Origin: Fulvia fulva | Taxonomy: Eukaryota; Ascomycota; Dothideomycetes; Mycosphaerellales; Mycosphaerellaceae | Assembly (NCBI RefSeq): GCF_020509005.1 | Contig: NC_063012.1 | Coordinates: 8,122,001-8,186,000 of the forward strand | Direction of reading: 5' to 3' | Length of the DNA stretch: 64,000 nucleotides | Shown: piece after piece, positions 36,346 through 46,974 of the stretch | Position numbering within the stretch: position 1 is the first letter of the stretch | Layout: each line of letters begins with the position of its first letter | Position numbers and translations under genes: made by a program | The notes under the pieces: generated by a model | What the model was told of the DNA's origin: nothing | The model's input: the letters and a program-made list of their open reading frames with translations, nothing else | The model's database searches: none

Positions 36346-38188
36346 AAGTATTAGCCGACTATTTCTTTTCGACGTAAGTAGAGGTAGACCTTACGGATAT
36401 CGACCCGAGTATATACCCGGAACTCCTAGACATAGATTAGGCGGTTAGCTCTAATATAGTAATAGGAGTTATAAGTAAGCTAAAAGGACGAAAAGCCCTA
36501 GGCCTAGATAGGATACTAAATATACTACTAAAAGAGTATAGAGAAGAGATCGTGCCGAGCCTTACTAACCTATTTACCGCGTACCTACGGCTAGGGTATT
36601 ACCCGAAGCCGTATAGAGAGTCTATAATAGTAGTACTACGTAAGCTATAGAAGGAGGACTATACTTAGCCTAAATTGTATAGACTAATCGTACTTCTAAA
36701 CACGATAGGGAAGGTCCTAGAAAAGATAGTAGCCTAGAGACTTACGTAGCTAGCCGAGGACAACTACGTACTCCTAGTAACATCGATAGGGGGAAGAAGC
36801 TAGCGATCGACACTAATAGTAATAGAGCTAATTACGGAGCAAATTCAGACTCTCTAGCACTACGGTAGGAACCGAGTAGCGTCCTTACTATCCCTCGACA
36901 TCGTAGGAGCCTTCGATAATGTCTTATACTAAAGGCTAATATATATCCTATAGTAGAAAGACATCCCCTAGTAGGTAACGAAGTTCGTCTACTCCTTTCT
37001 CTAGGAACGGACGACATACCTAGTCCTAGGAAGGTATACGTCCGACCCGGTAAAGGTAGAGACTAGAATACCTTAGGGATCTACTCTCTCCCTAATTCTA
37101 TTTCTAATATTTATGTCTAATCTAATCCCTCTACTTACCTCTCCGTAAACCTTAGTATTAGGATTCGTAGACGACATAAACATTCTAGCCTAGTTAGACT
37201 TAATAGAAGAGAACTGTCGCCTCCTTAAAGATAGGCACAAGAAATACGAGGAGTAGGCAAAGAAGTATAGTACCCGGTTCGCCCCTAAAAAGTACTAACT
37301 TATACACTTTAGTAAAGCGAGAACATACTATAATATAAAGGCGGCGGTAAGAATCTAAGGCTACAAGACTAAGCTATTAGCGGAGCTACAAGTACTAGGA
37401 ATCTAGCTCGACCCGAAGCTAAGCTAGAATATATAGATTAAGAAAGCCTAGAGTCGAGCGTAAGTTAACGAAGCCTCGATAAAGAGGCTTACGGCGTCTA
37501 TATAGGGAGTAATATTCGATAAGGCAAGAGTAATATATAAGGCGATCGTTAGACTAGCTATGTTATATAGGGTATAGATTTAGGGAACAGGAGGCGTAGG
37601 CAAGCCGATCCCGAAACGGATAGAGCAACCCCTAAATAGGATATAGGTAGGCAACCTACGTAGGATACTAGGCGTATATAAGACAACGTTAATAAGCACG
37701 GTAGAAATAGAGACAGGAACACTACTAATCGGCCAATATATCCGGGGAATAAGAATTTAATACGCGGCAAAGACGACAGATTACCTAGTATAAACTACGA
37801 TCTAGGAGGTAAAGAATAAGATAGAAAGCCACTACCGGAGAGGGGCCGGACATAGGACAAGCCAAAAAGAGGATGACCTTACTACCTTTACGGCTATATA
37901 GACAAGCACCGAATGGCTAGTACGAAAAGAGGAGGAGCGTAGGACTCGCTAGGCCGGCGGGAGCAAGGCTAAGACCTAAAGCCTAGCGGAATAGATAGCG
38001 AGCTACCTATAGGAGCAGGACTAGAAAAGGAAGCCCCCTAAGACAATAGGCCCGATAGCGCTCCGAGCCTTCTAGAGACACAATTACTAGCTATATAGGG
38101 ACCTGACAAGGGCCGAGGTAAGCATAGCGATCCAAATCAGGTCCGAACACATTAGGTTAAGGGCCTACCTATTTAGAAGACGCGTACT
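36346..38188 (+). mobile_element. RIP'd Tad-like LINE, 5' part, interrupted by Gypsy
   Basis: The plus strand reads degraded ORF2. It has a GPDGIPNELL-like region, a SYRPIAL equivalent (near 36670), LDIVGAFDNV (near 36897), GFVDDINILA (near 37165) and a C-terminal SEHIRLRAYL stretch just before 38188. The frame continues on the far side of the intact Gypsy at 44481. So this LINE was the target of the Gypsy insertion. Many TAG stops are present. Confidence 0.8.
38184..38188. repeat. target-site duplication of the intact Gypsy (left copy)
   Basis: GTACT immediately precedes the left LTR (TGTCAGGG...) and recurs at 44481-44485 immediately after the right LTR (...TGACA). A 5-bp duplication is standard for Ty3/Gypsy integrases. 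Confidence 0.93.
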
Positions 38189-38708
38189 TGTCAGGGCGAG
38201 AGCCTGGCCTGTGAGATGCAAGGGTGAAAGCGAGAATGCAGGTGCGAAGTGCAGATGCAAAAGGGTATAGTATGATTGCTACACAAAACAAAAGACGAAG
38301 AAAGCAAGAGAGGCCTGGGGAAGGCCAGATATTTATACGCGACCCTCGCGAGTGCGTGTCCCCGCATCAACAGGGCTAACCCGTGCGAAGCCGCGCTCAG
38401 CAGCTTTGTTCAAAACCTTATTCCAACCTGCCCTACGTTCCGAGTCTTCCACGTGCTTCTTCCAGGGTCCAGCGCAGTCGAGGGTGCTCGCGGGAGTGCC
38501 GTGAGTCACACAGTCACGAGCCGAAGTGAATCTGTCAAGGTTTGGTAGAGGGGTGAATTTGGAGGGCTGGGTCCCGTAGCGAATGTTGCGGGGCATGTGA
38601 TTCTTGGCGCTCACACACCAAGCTGGACTGTCACTTCTTGACGACTTCTGAGCACTCTGAGGCTCTTCTGTCCCCACCTTCTGTACACTCTGTGGGGAGA
38701 CCATGACA
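38189..38708 (-). repeat. 3' LTR of intact Gypsy
   Basis: 520 bp bounded by TGTCAGGG and CCATGACA on the plus strand (TG...CA, with TGTCA/TGACA inverted ends). It matches the right LTR throughout. The last 26 codons of pol, stop included, overlap it. Confidence 0.95.
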
Positions 38709-41700
38709 GTAGCCCCCCCCGAACAAAGCTGAGTTCCTACGAAGCCGTAGTAGTTCCACATATCGAGGATGTTCAGCTTCAGTACCAGGCCTAGGCCTGA
38801 TGTCATGGTCGATACACCATTGGTAAGCCCCGTCGAAAAGCTCAGATTCGAAGAGCCTGCCGATGTTGACTTCTGGGCCGTCTGCGCGGGCGTGGTATTC
38901 TTCGATTGCTTGACGATTGAAGATGATATGTTGGATAGGTTCCCATGAGGTATCCCACTCAGGGCAACCTTGCCATTCGACTTCATACTTGATCGGCGGT
39001 AGTCCTTCAACGTCGTTGGGCTCTACGCGGATTCCCCGGATCTTGCGGACGGCATAGTCGTCAGAAGGTAGGTTAACAGGCTCGTCGACTTCTACTTCAT
39101 CGGGAGGACCTGGCATGTCTTGGTTTTGGTTCGGGAATGGGTCCTCAGCCGACGGCCGAAGGCGTACGGGATGGAAGACGTCGTGGATCTTTATGTTCGC
39201 AGGAAGAGCTAGACGGTAGGCGTGTGAACTGATACGCTCGGTGATCTCAAAAGGACCTAGGTTCTTCCAGTTCAGCTTCTTGGAGGGGCGGTCTGTCTTG
39301 ATGTTCTTGGAGTTGAGGTAGACCATATCGCCTACTTGGTAGTCGGGAGCTGGCTGGCGACGACGATTGGCTTGATCCTCGTAGATTGCTTGTGCGTACA
39401 CCATCTCGTCGTGAACTTCTTCATGGATCTGTGAGAGCATAGTAGCGAACTCGTCTGCTGCTTGCTCGTTTGCGTCTTCGGTAGGCGGGAGAGGTTCTTC
39501 TGGTTCCATGCCTGTACGAGGGTGGTAACCTCTCGTAGTATAGAAGGGAGAGTAGCCAGTAGTCTCCGAGTCCCAGTTACGAGTAGCGAACTCCACCGCA
39601 GGGATATGCCGAGGCCAATCCTTCTGGTGGTAGTCGACGAAGCAACGAAGGACCTGCTCGAGGATAGCGTTCGTAATTTCGGTCTGGCCGTCGGTCTGTG
39701 GCTGAAAACTGGTCGAGAGGTTATGCTTGATGCCTAGGATAGCACACAGACGCTTCCAGAAGTGCGAGATGAACTGGGTGCCTCTGTCAGAGGTGATGCT
39801 ATCCGGGAGGCCTTGAAAGCGCCAGACGAATTCGTAGAACAAGCGAGCAGTCTCCTTTGCGGTCATGCTCCAGCACGGGATCATGTACCGGTCCTTGGAG
39901 TGACGGTCCACGATCACTAGAAGGGCCTTTGCTTTCACGCCGCTGAAGGTCTTGCCGTGAGGAAGATCGGTGATAAAGTCCATAGTGATGTGCTTCCACG
40001 GACGATCAGGAGCCGGGAGAGGGTGCAAGAGACCGTGGGGACGGTGGCGGTTAGCTTTGGCTCTTCGGCAAGCAGCGCAGTTCAGCACGTAGCGGCGGAC
40101 GTCCTTCCAGGAATGCGGCCACCAGTAATACCTAGCGAGGAGCTTGTGGGTCTTGGCTACGCCTGGGTGACCCCCAGAGGCGGAGTCGTGGATGATTTGA
40201 AGAATCTCAGCTCGGATATTAGAGCCTTCGGGCTGCGGTACGTAAAGCTTCTTACGGAAGTAGACGACACCTTCCTGGAGCTCGCACTCGGACAGCGAGA
40301 AGCCCGGGAATGTCCTCGCGCCAGATTCAAGGGCCTGAACTAACTCTTGGGCGTCTATGTCGGCATCGTACGCTGTTCGTACTCGTGCCATGATGCCTTC
40401 GGGCTGCTCCTCATTATCAAACCCCTCAAAGTCTGATTCGGATGAGCCGTCGGTCGTTACTGAGCCCTCTTCATCGTCGTTCAAGTCCTCAGCGTCCGAG
40501 GCGTATTCTTCAGGCTCGGATTCATCGTCACTCTCGTCAAGGTAGGCAGGAGCGAGCACGAGAGTAGCAAAGGAAGCGGCGAGCGTAGGCTGGCCATTCG
40601 ATAGGTACTCTCGAAGCTCGGAAGAGAGGTTGTGCTCTTTGATGACTTGTTGCCCTGCGATTTGCCGGCCCCCTCTTCGATCAACTGGAGAGTCACCAGG
40701 GCGGCGGGTAAGGGCGTCGGCCATCGAGTTGGCCTTGCCGGGCGTGTACGAGATCACGAAGTTGAACCGGGAGAGGAACTCGCTCCAGCGGGCCTGGCGA
40801 CGATTGAGCAGCTTGCTCTTCATAAAGTAGACGAGGTTCTTATGGTCGGAGCTTACTTGGACGGGCATAGCAGAGCCTTCGAGCTCGGGGCGCCACTCTT
40901 CGAAAGCTTTGACGATGGCGAGAAGCTCCTTGTCGTAGATCTCGTAGTTACACTCCGTGGCGGTCATCTTCTTGGAGAGGAAGGCGACAGGTAACCAGGG
41001 GGATTCAGGCGAGCGGCGTTGTAGCAGGACACCGCCCACCACGCCGTCGGATGCGTCGGTCTCTACACGGGTCTCCAGTTCGAAATCGAAGTGCCGTAGA
41101 AGCGGGTTCTCAACAAACTTCGCTTTGAGCAAGTCAAAAGCCTCCTGGCATTCGTCGGTCCAGGCGAACTTCTCACCCTTGCGCGTGAGCTTCGTCAAAG
41201 GGCGTACCACGCCCGAAAATGCGTGGATGAAGCGGCGGTAGAAGTTGGCAAAGCCTAGGAAACCCTGGACCTCTTTGACGTTCGTAGGAGCATCCCATTC
41301 GACGATAGCGTCGATCTTCTCTTGGTCCATCTTGATGCCGTCTGCGGTAATGATCAAACCAAGGAACTTGACTTCGGTCTTCTCAAACTCGCACTTGTCG
41401 ATGTCGAGCTGCAAGCCGGCGTCTGCGAGCTTCTGAAGGACCTTACAGACGTGCTCGCGGTGCTCCTCCTTGGTCTCGCTGTAGACTAGGATGTCGTCGA
41501 TGTAGGCAGTGCAGAACTGATCGAGGAACTCCTGAAGGATGTCGTTAATGAAGTTCTGGAAGGTACTAGGCCCGTTACAAACGCCGAAGGGCATAACGAG
41601 CGACTCGAACAGCCCGTAGCGAGTACGGAAGGCTGTGAGATACTCGTGTCCTTCTGCCATTCGTAACTTGTTGAACGCAGCGATGACATCGAGCTTGGTG

Positions 41701-42757
41701 AAGTACTTGGCCTTAGAGAGGCGCTCGAGCGTCTCCTGAATCAACGGTATTGGGTAGCGGTTCTTCTTTGTAACAGCGTTCAAGCCTCGGTAGTCTACGC
41801 AGAAGCGTAGACCACCGCCGGGCTTCTTGACGAACATGACGGGACTGCCAGCGCTGGAACGGCTCGCTCGAATGAACCCCTTCTTTAGGTTCTCTTCGAG
41901 GTATCTCTTGAGGACGATAAGCTCTTCTCGGGACATGGAATATAACGGTCCGAACGGTGTCTCTGCACCTTCTTCTAGCTCAATCTTGTGGTCGTGAGGG
42001 CGATGAGGAGGCAGCTCGTCTGCGGCTTTAGCATCGAATACGTGGAGGATGTGGTGTGCCCAAGGAGGGACCTTCGTAGCAGGGTCGGTAGGTGTACGCT
42101 TCTTGTCGAGCTTCTCGAGGGCGATGTCGATATCGCGGAGAGAGGCGGCGAAGACTTGAGCTTTGGGCTGCTTAGCAGCAGTGGTGAAGGCAGCGGCGTT
42201 CACCTGGAAGATCTTGGTATACTCAGGACCGCGCTGAGGCGGCGGAGAAGGCGGAGGTGCCGGAGGAACTTCTGGAGGGAAGCTGACAGTAAGGGAAGTC
42301 CAGTCGATGATAGGTCGGTGTCGTCTGAACCAGGGGAGGCCGAGGATAAACTTCTGATGCGGTAGGGACGTAAGGAAGCTGGTGATCGACATACGCTTGC
42401 CTCCGAGGGTGATTGACGTGTGTACAACATGAGTAATCTTACCAGTGGTAGTCTCCGTGCCGTCAAAGAGTTCAAGGGTGCGAGGGTACTTCAGTTCCTG
42501 GGGTTCGAGGTTGAGAGAGGTCGCGAGTTTATAGTCCATAAAAGACTCGCCTAGTGCGCCAGTGTCCATGAGAGTGAGATTGGAAGAAGAGAGTTTCTTT
42601 GAGCCGATATTTACATTCGTGACGAACGGTTTGCAAGCGTGGTCCTTGCCCGTCTCGTCGTACAGGTCTAGCTGTGCTGTATTGATCCTCAACTTCTTTC
42701 CTCTCTTCACTTTCGGTAAACGTTGTTCTTGGTCTTCATCGCGTCGATGAGGAAGAC
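38631..42757 (-). CDS. pol: Gypsy pol polyprotein with chromodomain
   Basis: 1,359 aa counted from the in-frame GTG at 42710; the frame stays open a little further up to overlap the gag stop, so it is probably made as Gag-Pol. Domains in order: aspartic protease (DTG at 49-51), reverse transcriptase (YIDD at 403-406), RNase H (TDAS at 551-554), then a long acidic linker (~722-770). Integrase follows, with an H841/H848/C878/C881 zinc site and DDE residues D911, D975 and E1011. A chromodomain lies at ~1222-1270 (YEVEWQGCPEWDTSWEP). The chromodomain class targets insertion to heterochromatin, fitting its location in RIP'd DNA. The last ~35 residues are encoded by the polypurine tract and 3' LTR. 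Confidence 0.93.
38709..38720 (-). promoter_or_regulatory. polypurine tract of intact Gypsy
   Basis: On the coding strand a run of eight G followed by CTAC lies directly against the 3' LTR's TGTCATGG start. This is the expected position of the plus-strand primer. Confidence 0.8.
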
Positions 42758-42773
42758 CTAGGCTTTTTCCTGC
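42758..42773 (-). promoter_or_regulatory. probable -1 ribosomal frameshift window between gag and pol
   Basis: The pol frame is closed by TGA at 42774-42776 and gag by TAG at 42758-42760, so any frame change must occur within these 16 nt. They contain an A5 run (42764-42768). A tRNA-Lys on AAA (42764-42766) could slip back one base onto AAA (42765-42767) and continue AGC-CTA in pol. Confidence 0.65.
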
Positions 42774-43918
42774 TCAGCGGGAGCAGCAGGAGCAGGCTCG
42801 ATAGCGCCGACAGCGCCGCGAACCGGGTTGCGGGCGTTACGAGCAGCGAGCTGCGGACAGTTGGCTGCGATGTGGCCTGGACCGCCGCAGTAGGTGCAGA
42901 GTCCGGCCTGGCGACGGCGAAGCTTCTCTTCGGGAGTGAGCTTACCGTTGACGAGGCCCTGGACTCGAGGGACGGCGGCACCAGCGCTGAGATCCATAGC
43001 GTCACCTACAGAGACGGGAGGGAGAGCCGTAGGAGCGGCGGCGCCTAGTGGAGCAGCGAAGTGGCTTCCGGGACCACGAGGCTGACGACCTTGAGAACGG
43101 GAAGCGAGGAGAGAGGCGGTGTGTTTCATGTTGGAGTCGAGGCGCTGGCAGGTCTCGACGAGCTCACGGAAGCTCATAGCACCGACGTCCTTGTCCTCGA
43201 GGGCTCGAAGAAGCTCTGCTGACAAACCACGGCGGAGAGTGCTCTTCTTGGTCTCTTCGTTGTAGCCGGTGAACCCGATGTCGCGGTTGAAGGCCGCGAG
43301 GTACTCGGCGAAGCTCTTGTTCTTCTGGAGGAGGTTGTGGATGGCGTTCTGGGCGGTGGCTCTACGGTCTGGATCACCAAAGGCAGCACGGAGGTCCTGC
43401 ATCAAGGTGAGGACGTCCGGGCAGCTGATAGTCTGCGTGGCGTTGTCGATGTAGTGTTGTACCTGAGCCGCGGCGTCTCCCCGAAGGAGGGAGAAGACGT
43501 ACGTGACTTTGTCCTTCTCTTGCGGAAAGTGGTCGGCATTAGCCAACAGCTTGATGGTGAGCTGTGTCTCAAATGCCTCAAACTTGCTCTTGTTGCCGTC
43601 GAACTCGTCTGGGTCGTTGACCTTCTTGGAGAAGTGCTGGCGGCGGTTGTCGTCGGCGTGCGGGGCGAGGTTCTGGAAGGTGTTCACAATACCTTGAAGG
43701 TATGTTGCTTGGTTGTTTGCTTGCTCGACCTGCTGGGCGGTCTCGCGGAAAGAGGAGACGGTGCGGTTGATGAGAGCGTAGGCGGTGTCGGGGTTGGCGT
43801 TTGCCCAGGCACCGAAGGCAGCGGCGTTCGAGAAGGGGATGTCAGTCCACTCACTGAAGTGGAATGGAGTGTCTTGGTTGTCGAGGTTGACACCTCTATC
43901 GGTGGCGTGGTCACCCAT
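42758..43918 (-). CDS. gag: Gypsy gag (capsid/nucleocapsid)
   Basis: 386 aa from the ATG at 43918 (MGDHATDRG). This is the first ATG after the 5' LTR, leaving a 42-nt leader. The frame is open further upstream into the LTR but that part would lie in the leader. The middle is a helical retrotransposon-capsid region (KFEAFETQLTIKL, FGDPDRRATAQNAIHNL, YLAAFNRDIGF). A single CCHC knuckle, CTYCGGPGHIAANC, lies near the C-terminus. It ends AEQEKA, then TAG. Pol lies in the -1 frame and becomes open just 13 nt before this stop. Confidence 0.92.
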   Translation of the reverse strand: MGDHATDRGVNLDNQDTPFHFSEWTDIPFSNAAAFGAWANANPDTAYALINRTVSSFRETAQQVEQANNQATYLQGIVNTFQNLAPHADDNRRQHFSKKVNDPDEFDGNKSKFEAFETQLTIKLLANADHFPQEKDKVTYVFSLLRGDAAAQVQHYIDNATQTISCPDVLTLMQDLRAAFGDPDRRATAQNAIHNLLQKNKSFAEYLAAFNRDIGFTGYNEETKKSTLRRGLSAELLRALEDKDVGAMSFRELVETCQRLDSNMKHTASLLASRSQGRQPRGPGSHFAAPLGAAAPTALPPVSVGDAMDLSAGAAVPRVQGLVNGKLTPEEKLRRRQAGLCTYCGGPGHIAANCPQLAARNARNPVRGAVGAIEPAPAAPAEQEKA

Positions 43919-43944
43919 GAGGATGACTCGAGTGGTTGACGGTT

Positions 43945-43960
43945 TGTTGGTCTTTTGTGA
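43945..43960 (-). promoter_or_regulatory. primer-binding site region, possible self-priming type
   Basis: Directly after the 5' LTR the coding strand reads TCACAAAAGACCAACA. I do not recognise a usual tRNA 3' end. Nine bases (ACAAAAGAC, 43958-43950) are exactly complementary to GTCTTTTGT within the LTR (44068-44060), about 41 nt downstream of a TATA box. That arrangement is what Tf1-type self-priming elements use. Confidence 0.5.
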
Positions 43961-44480
43961 TGTCAGGGCGAGAGCCTGGCCTGTGAGATGCAAGGGTGAA
44001 AGCGAGAATGCAGGTGCGAAGTGCAGATGCAAAAGGGTATAGTATGATTGCTACACAAAACAAAAGACGAAGAAAGCAAGAGAGGCCTGGGGAAGGCCAG
44101 ATATTTATACGCGACCCTCGCGAGTGCGTGTCCCCGCATCAACAGGGCTAACCCGTGCGAAGCCGCGCTCAGCAGCTTTGTTCAAAACCTTATTCCAACC
44201 TGCCCTACGTTCCGAGTCTTCCACGTGCTTCTTCCAGGGTCCAGCGCAGTCGAGGGTGCTCGCGGGAGTGCCGTGAGTCACACAGTCACGAGCCGAAGTG
44301 AATCTGTCAAGGTTTGGTAGAGGGGTGAATTTGGAGGGCTGGGTCCCGTAGCGAATGTTGCGGGGCATGTGATTCTTGGCGCTCACACACCAAGCTGGAC
44401 TGTCACTTCTTGACGACTTCTGAGCACTCTGAGGCTCTTCTGTCCCCACCTTCTGTACACTCTGTGGGGAGACCATGACA
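43961..44480 (-). repeat. 5' LTR of intact Gypsy
   Basis: 520 bp, same ends and sequence as 38189-38708. It drives gag-pol right to left. A short inverted motif (GGCCTTCCCCAGGCC on the coding strand) lies between the TATA box and the putative start of the RNA. Confidence 0.95.
44103..44109 (-). promoter_or_regulatory. TATA box in the 5' LTR
   Basis: TATAAAT on the coding strand, in the context GCGTATAAATATC. The equivalent copy lies in the 3' LTR near 38331-38337. Confidence 0.65.
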
Positions 44481-44966
44481 GTACTAGACATCTATAGCCT
44501 AGCCTACTAGTATAGCTACCTATCGTAAAACCTAGAACATATGCTACTACGATGCCTATAGTAGGCGAGAGGTAGGGGAAATTAGAGGTACTAAGCGGGA
44601 AGGAGAGACTATAAGTCAATTATTAGGGATAAAGGTAATATTCGCCGAATCTCTCGGTAGATACTATAGTAGGGATACCTCTAGTAGTTTAGCCTCGCTA
44701 GCAAGACGGAGGAGTAGATAGACAAGAGGCGGAAGCTAGGGGGGTTATAGATAGGGTAGTTATTAGGGCAGGCCTATAATACTAGCGTATCCCTAATAAG
44801 GGAAATCTAAGACGATAACTAGGGGGAAAAGATAGGCGGGAAGGAGGAGGGGTTTTTACTAATACGGTTTCCCCTCTATATATACGAAAATAAGATAGTA
44901 TAGCTATATAGGCCAAAGGGTACTATAATAGCTTAAATGAAATATCTATCTATCTATATATAGGGC
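44481..44966 (+). mobile_element. RIP'd LINE, 3' part (continues 36346-38188)
   Basis: After the right GTACT copy the plus strand continues the LINE C-terminus, then a 3' UTR. It ends in a (ATCT)n tail around 44945-44960, followed by ATATATAGGG. Together with 36346-38188 it forms one insertion split by the Gypsy element. Confidence 0.75.
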
Positions 44967-45770
44967 TAAGATCTTATATTCCTTATATAGATTCTAGAAT
45001 ACCTTCGACTTATAGCTCTCGTAGCTATTAATAATAAGTAGTCTATATACTCTAGTCGTACGAGCTATAGTATACTTCTAGAAATACTCTAGCTACCGTA
45101 TACCGAACTTATTATTAGTCTAGCCGTTCTCTATTAGCCCGATTGTCTAGTCTAGACCTAACTTACCGTCTAAGTACTAGGTACTAATATGCTGTTTACC
45201 TATAAGGATAACGTAGGGTAGGAGCGCTATTATATCTATATAGATAGTCTTAATCACTATTACCTATTCTCTATTACCCTATTAAACGACCTTCCTCTTT
45301 CTACTATACCTTTCTAAACCCGTAACGACGCTCTAAGACGTAATGACACCTATTATAAACCCTATCTCGTCGAAGTTATAGGTGTTCTAGTTAAGGATAC
45401 TATACTTCTTATTTATATTACGTATAAGTAAGAACTACTACTCGATAACGTCTAGATCTTCTATTAGGGCTCGCTAACGAAACTATCTACGTATTATATA
45501 AACCTTTAGCTTACGATACCGCCTAATAAACCTATCTATCTAATTTAGACTAGCGGTCTAAAGACCCTTCTCTTATAGTAATAAATCGGCTATTGCTCGT
45601 ATACTAGCCTTTAATAGCGGGAAACCTCTAGGATCTAGCTCGAGTATATACCTAAGTATTACCCTCTCTTCTAGCTCTATAAGCTTCTTCGAATTAGGCT
45701 CGTATTTATCCCGAAGAGGTCGTCTATTTAATCGATACTCTATAACGGTTTATAGTCGTGTTGATATAAA
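44967..45770 (-). pseudogene. RIP'd pogo/Fot1-like transposase
   Basis: The minus strand translates to a degraded Fot1-type transposase. It has EPNSKKLIELEERVILRYILELDPRGFP near 45640-45710, a HTH_Tnp_Tc5-like stretch, then TYNFDEIGFIIGVITS, the family's first catalytic-aspartate motif, near 45350-45410. Several TAG stops interrupt it. The N-terminal part matches the fragment at 28111-28330. Terminal inverted repeats were not identified. Confidence 0.75.
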
Positions 45771-46593
45771 GTAGCTAGGTACGTAGGAAAGAGGTACGCG
45801 AGGTACGCCGAGGCTATATATAAGCCGAGGTGCTACGCTAGTACGCGCGGTCACGTGACCTACGTACTAGCTAGACATTTACTAGGCCTAGGGCCGTAAC
45901 ACTACCCCCCCCCCCTTTAAAATCGCGCTTAGTCCCTTAAGCTCGTAGTATAGCCGCTATAAACGCGGCGTTATCCTCTATATTATCCTCTATACCGTCT
46001 ATCTTATCTATCTTCGTTAGTCCGGTATCGTATTTGTTAATCTTAGTATTATTATATCCTCCGCGGTAGCTAACCTAGCCTATACGAGTCGTAATTTCGT
46101 TTCTATCGTAGCGATATATAAACTCCGTAAAGGAGTCCGTTATAGTAGCTATTAATTAAGTCGAGGAAGAGCTACGGTACCTATTACTAGCTTAAGCTAG
46201 CGGTATATCCGTAGTTACCGAGTTAAGAGAAGTATACTACTTATATTAAACGAAGCGTTTACGGCTAAAGCGTTTATTACTTCGCTAATCATAACGTCTT
46301 CGGGTATATCCTTATTAGGAATCTACCCTAGTAGCGGCGTAAAGCTAGCTAGCCTATCCTTTGTAGGATAGTTATAGTAGAAGTCCGCGATAGAGGCGGT
46401 AGTAGTATCTATTAACTCCTTAGCGGGCTCCTAGGTAGGCTTACTATAACCTACCTATTATATAAGGTATTTATTAAATAGGTACGAGTTACGTAGTAGT
46501 AGAAGACGGCGGATTATACGAAAGACGAAGAAGGACCTAATAGGATAGCGTATATCTATATATAGTATCGCCGGTATTAGTATAGGTAGATAC
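45771..46593 (-). mobile_element. RIP'd Gypsy element, 3' LTR region and chromodomain
   Basis: An LTR-like segment (about 45775-45898, GCG-rich with GGTCACGTGACC) is followed by CGTAACACTA and a long C run (45904-45914), the complement of a polypurine tract. Further right the minus strand encodes a degraded chromodomain (near 46350-46480, IEWVGYSKP-TWEPAKELIDTTAAIADFYYNYP-like). It appears to be the 3' end of the large Gypsy that continues at 49223 and 59783. Confidence 0.65.
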
Positions 46594-46666
46594 TAGGTGT
46601 CCGGATGTTTACTAGCCTATAGGCTAGTAAACCCTAGTCACGTGATCTAGTAACATGACACACCTA
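46594..46666. mobile_element. 73-bp fold-back element, MITE-like
   Basis: The segment begins TAGGTGT and ends ACACCTA. Its inner arms ATGTTTACTAG / CTAGTAACAT are near-perfect inverted repeats. The centre holds a perfect 26-bp palindrome (46607-46632). No coding capacity. No clear target duplication was found. Confidence 0.5.
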
Positions 46667-46974
46667 CACCTATATACTTGTCCTACGGCCTATATGTTCT
46701 TAATACTCCTACTTAGGCTATATAGTCTCCTATAATCCCTTTACGTAAGCTAGAGCTACCTTATAAAGTTTAGAACTACTAGCTATTAAGGGGCTTTATT
46801 AACCTATTAGTAGCTATATCCTTTATATAGTAGTAGTCTACTATAATCTTCTTCTACTACTAGAGATGTCTAATATAGTTATATATAACATTAATATACT
46901 TTGACCTTTTATATATATAGGCATCTTTAATAAGTGTTAAAGCGGCTTAGTTATTACCTATAAGCTTAACTAGC
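46667..46974. other. RIP'd sequence, unassigned
   Basis: CTA/TAG-rich with no recognisable protein homology. It probably contains the junction between the Gypsy element and the 5'-truncated LINE. The exact LINE boundary could not be placed. Confidence 0.4.

Larger units (their letters stand above)
38189..44480 (-). mobile_element. intact Ty3/Gypsy chromovirus, 6,292 bp
   Basis: A complete element transcribed right to left: 5' LTR 43961-44480, gag, pol with C-terminal chromodomain, polypurine tract, 3' LTR 38189-38708. The two 520-bp LTRs appear identical by reading, and the 5-bp duplication GTACT flanks the element. Both ORFs are open and show none of the CTA/TAG enrichment of the surrounding DNA. 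The insertion is therefore recent, later than RIP of the host LINE it interrupts. It is likely competent or recently active. Confidence 0.95.

Noticed and set aside
38276..38548. 90-codon plus-strand frame repeated identically at 44048-44320
   Set aside because: The two copies are simply the two identical LTRs of the Gypsy element, so repetition does not indicate a gene pair.
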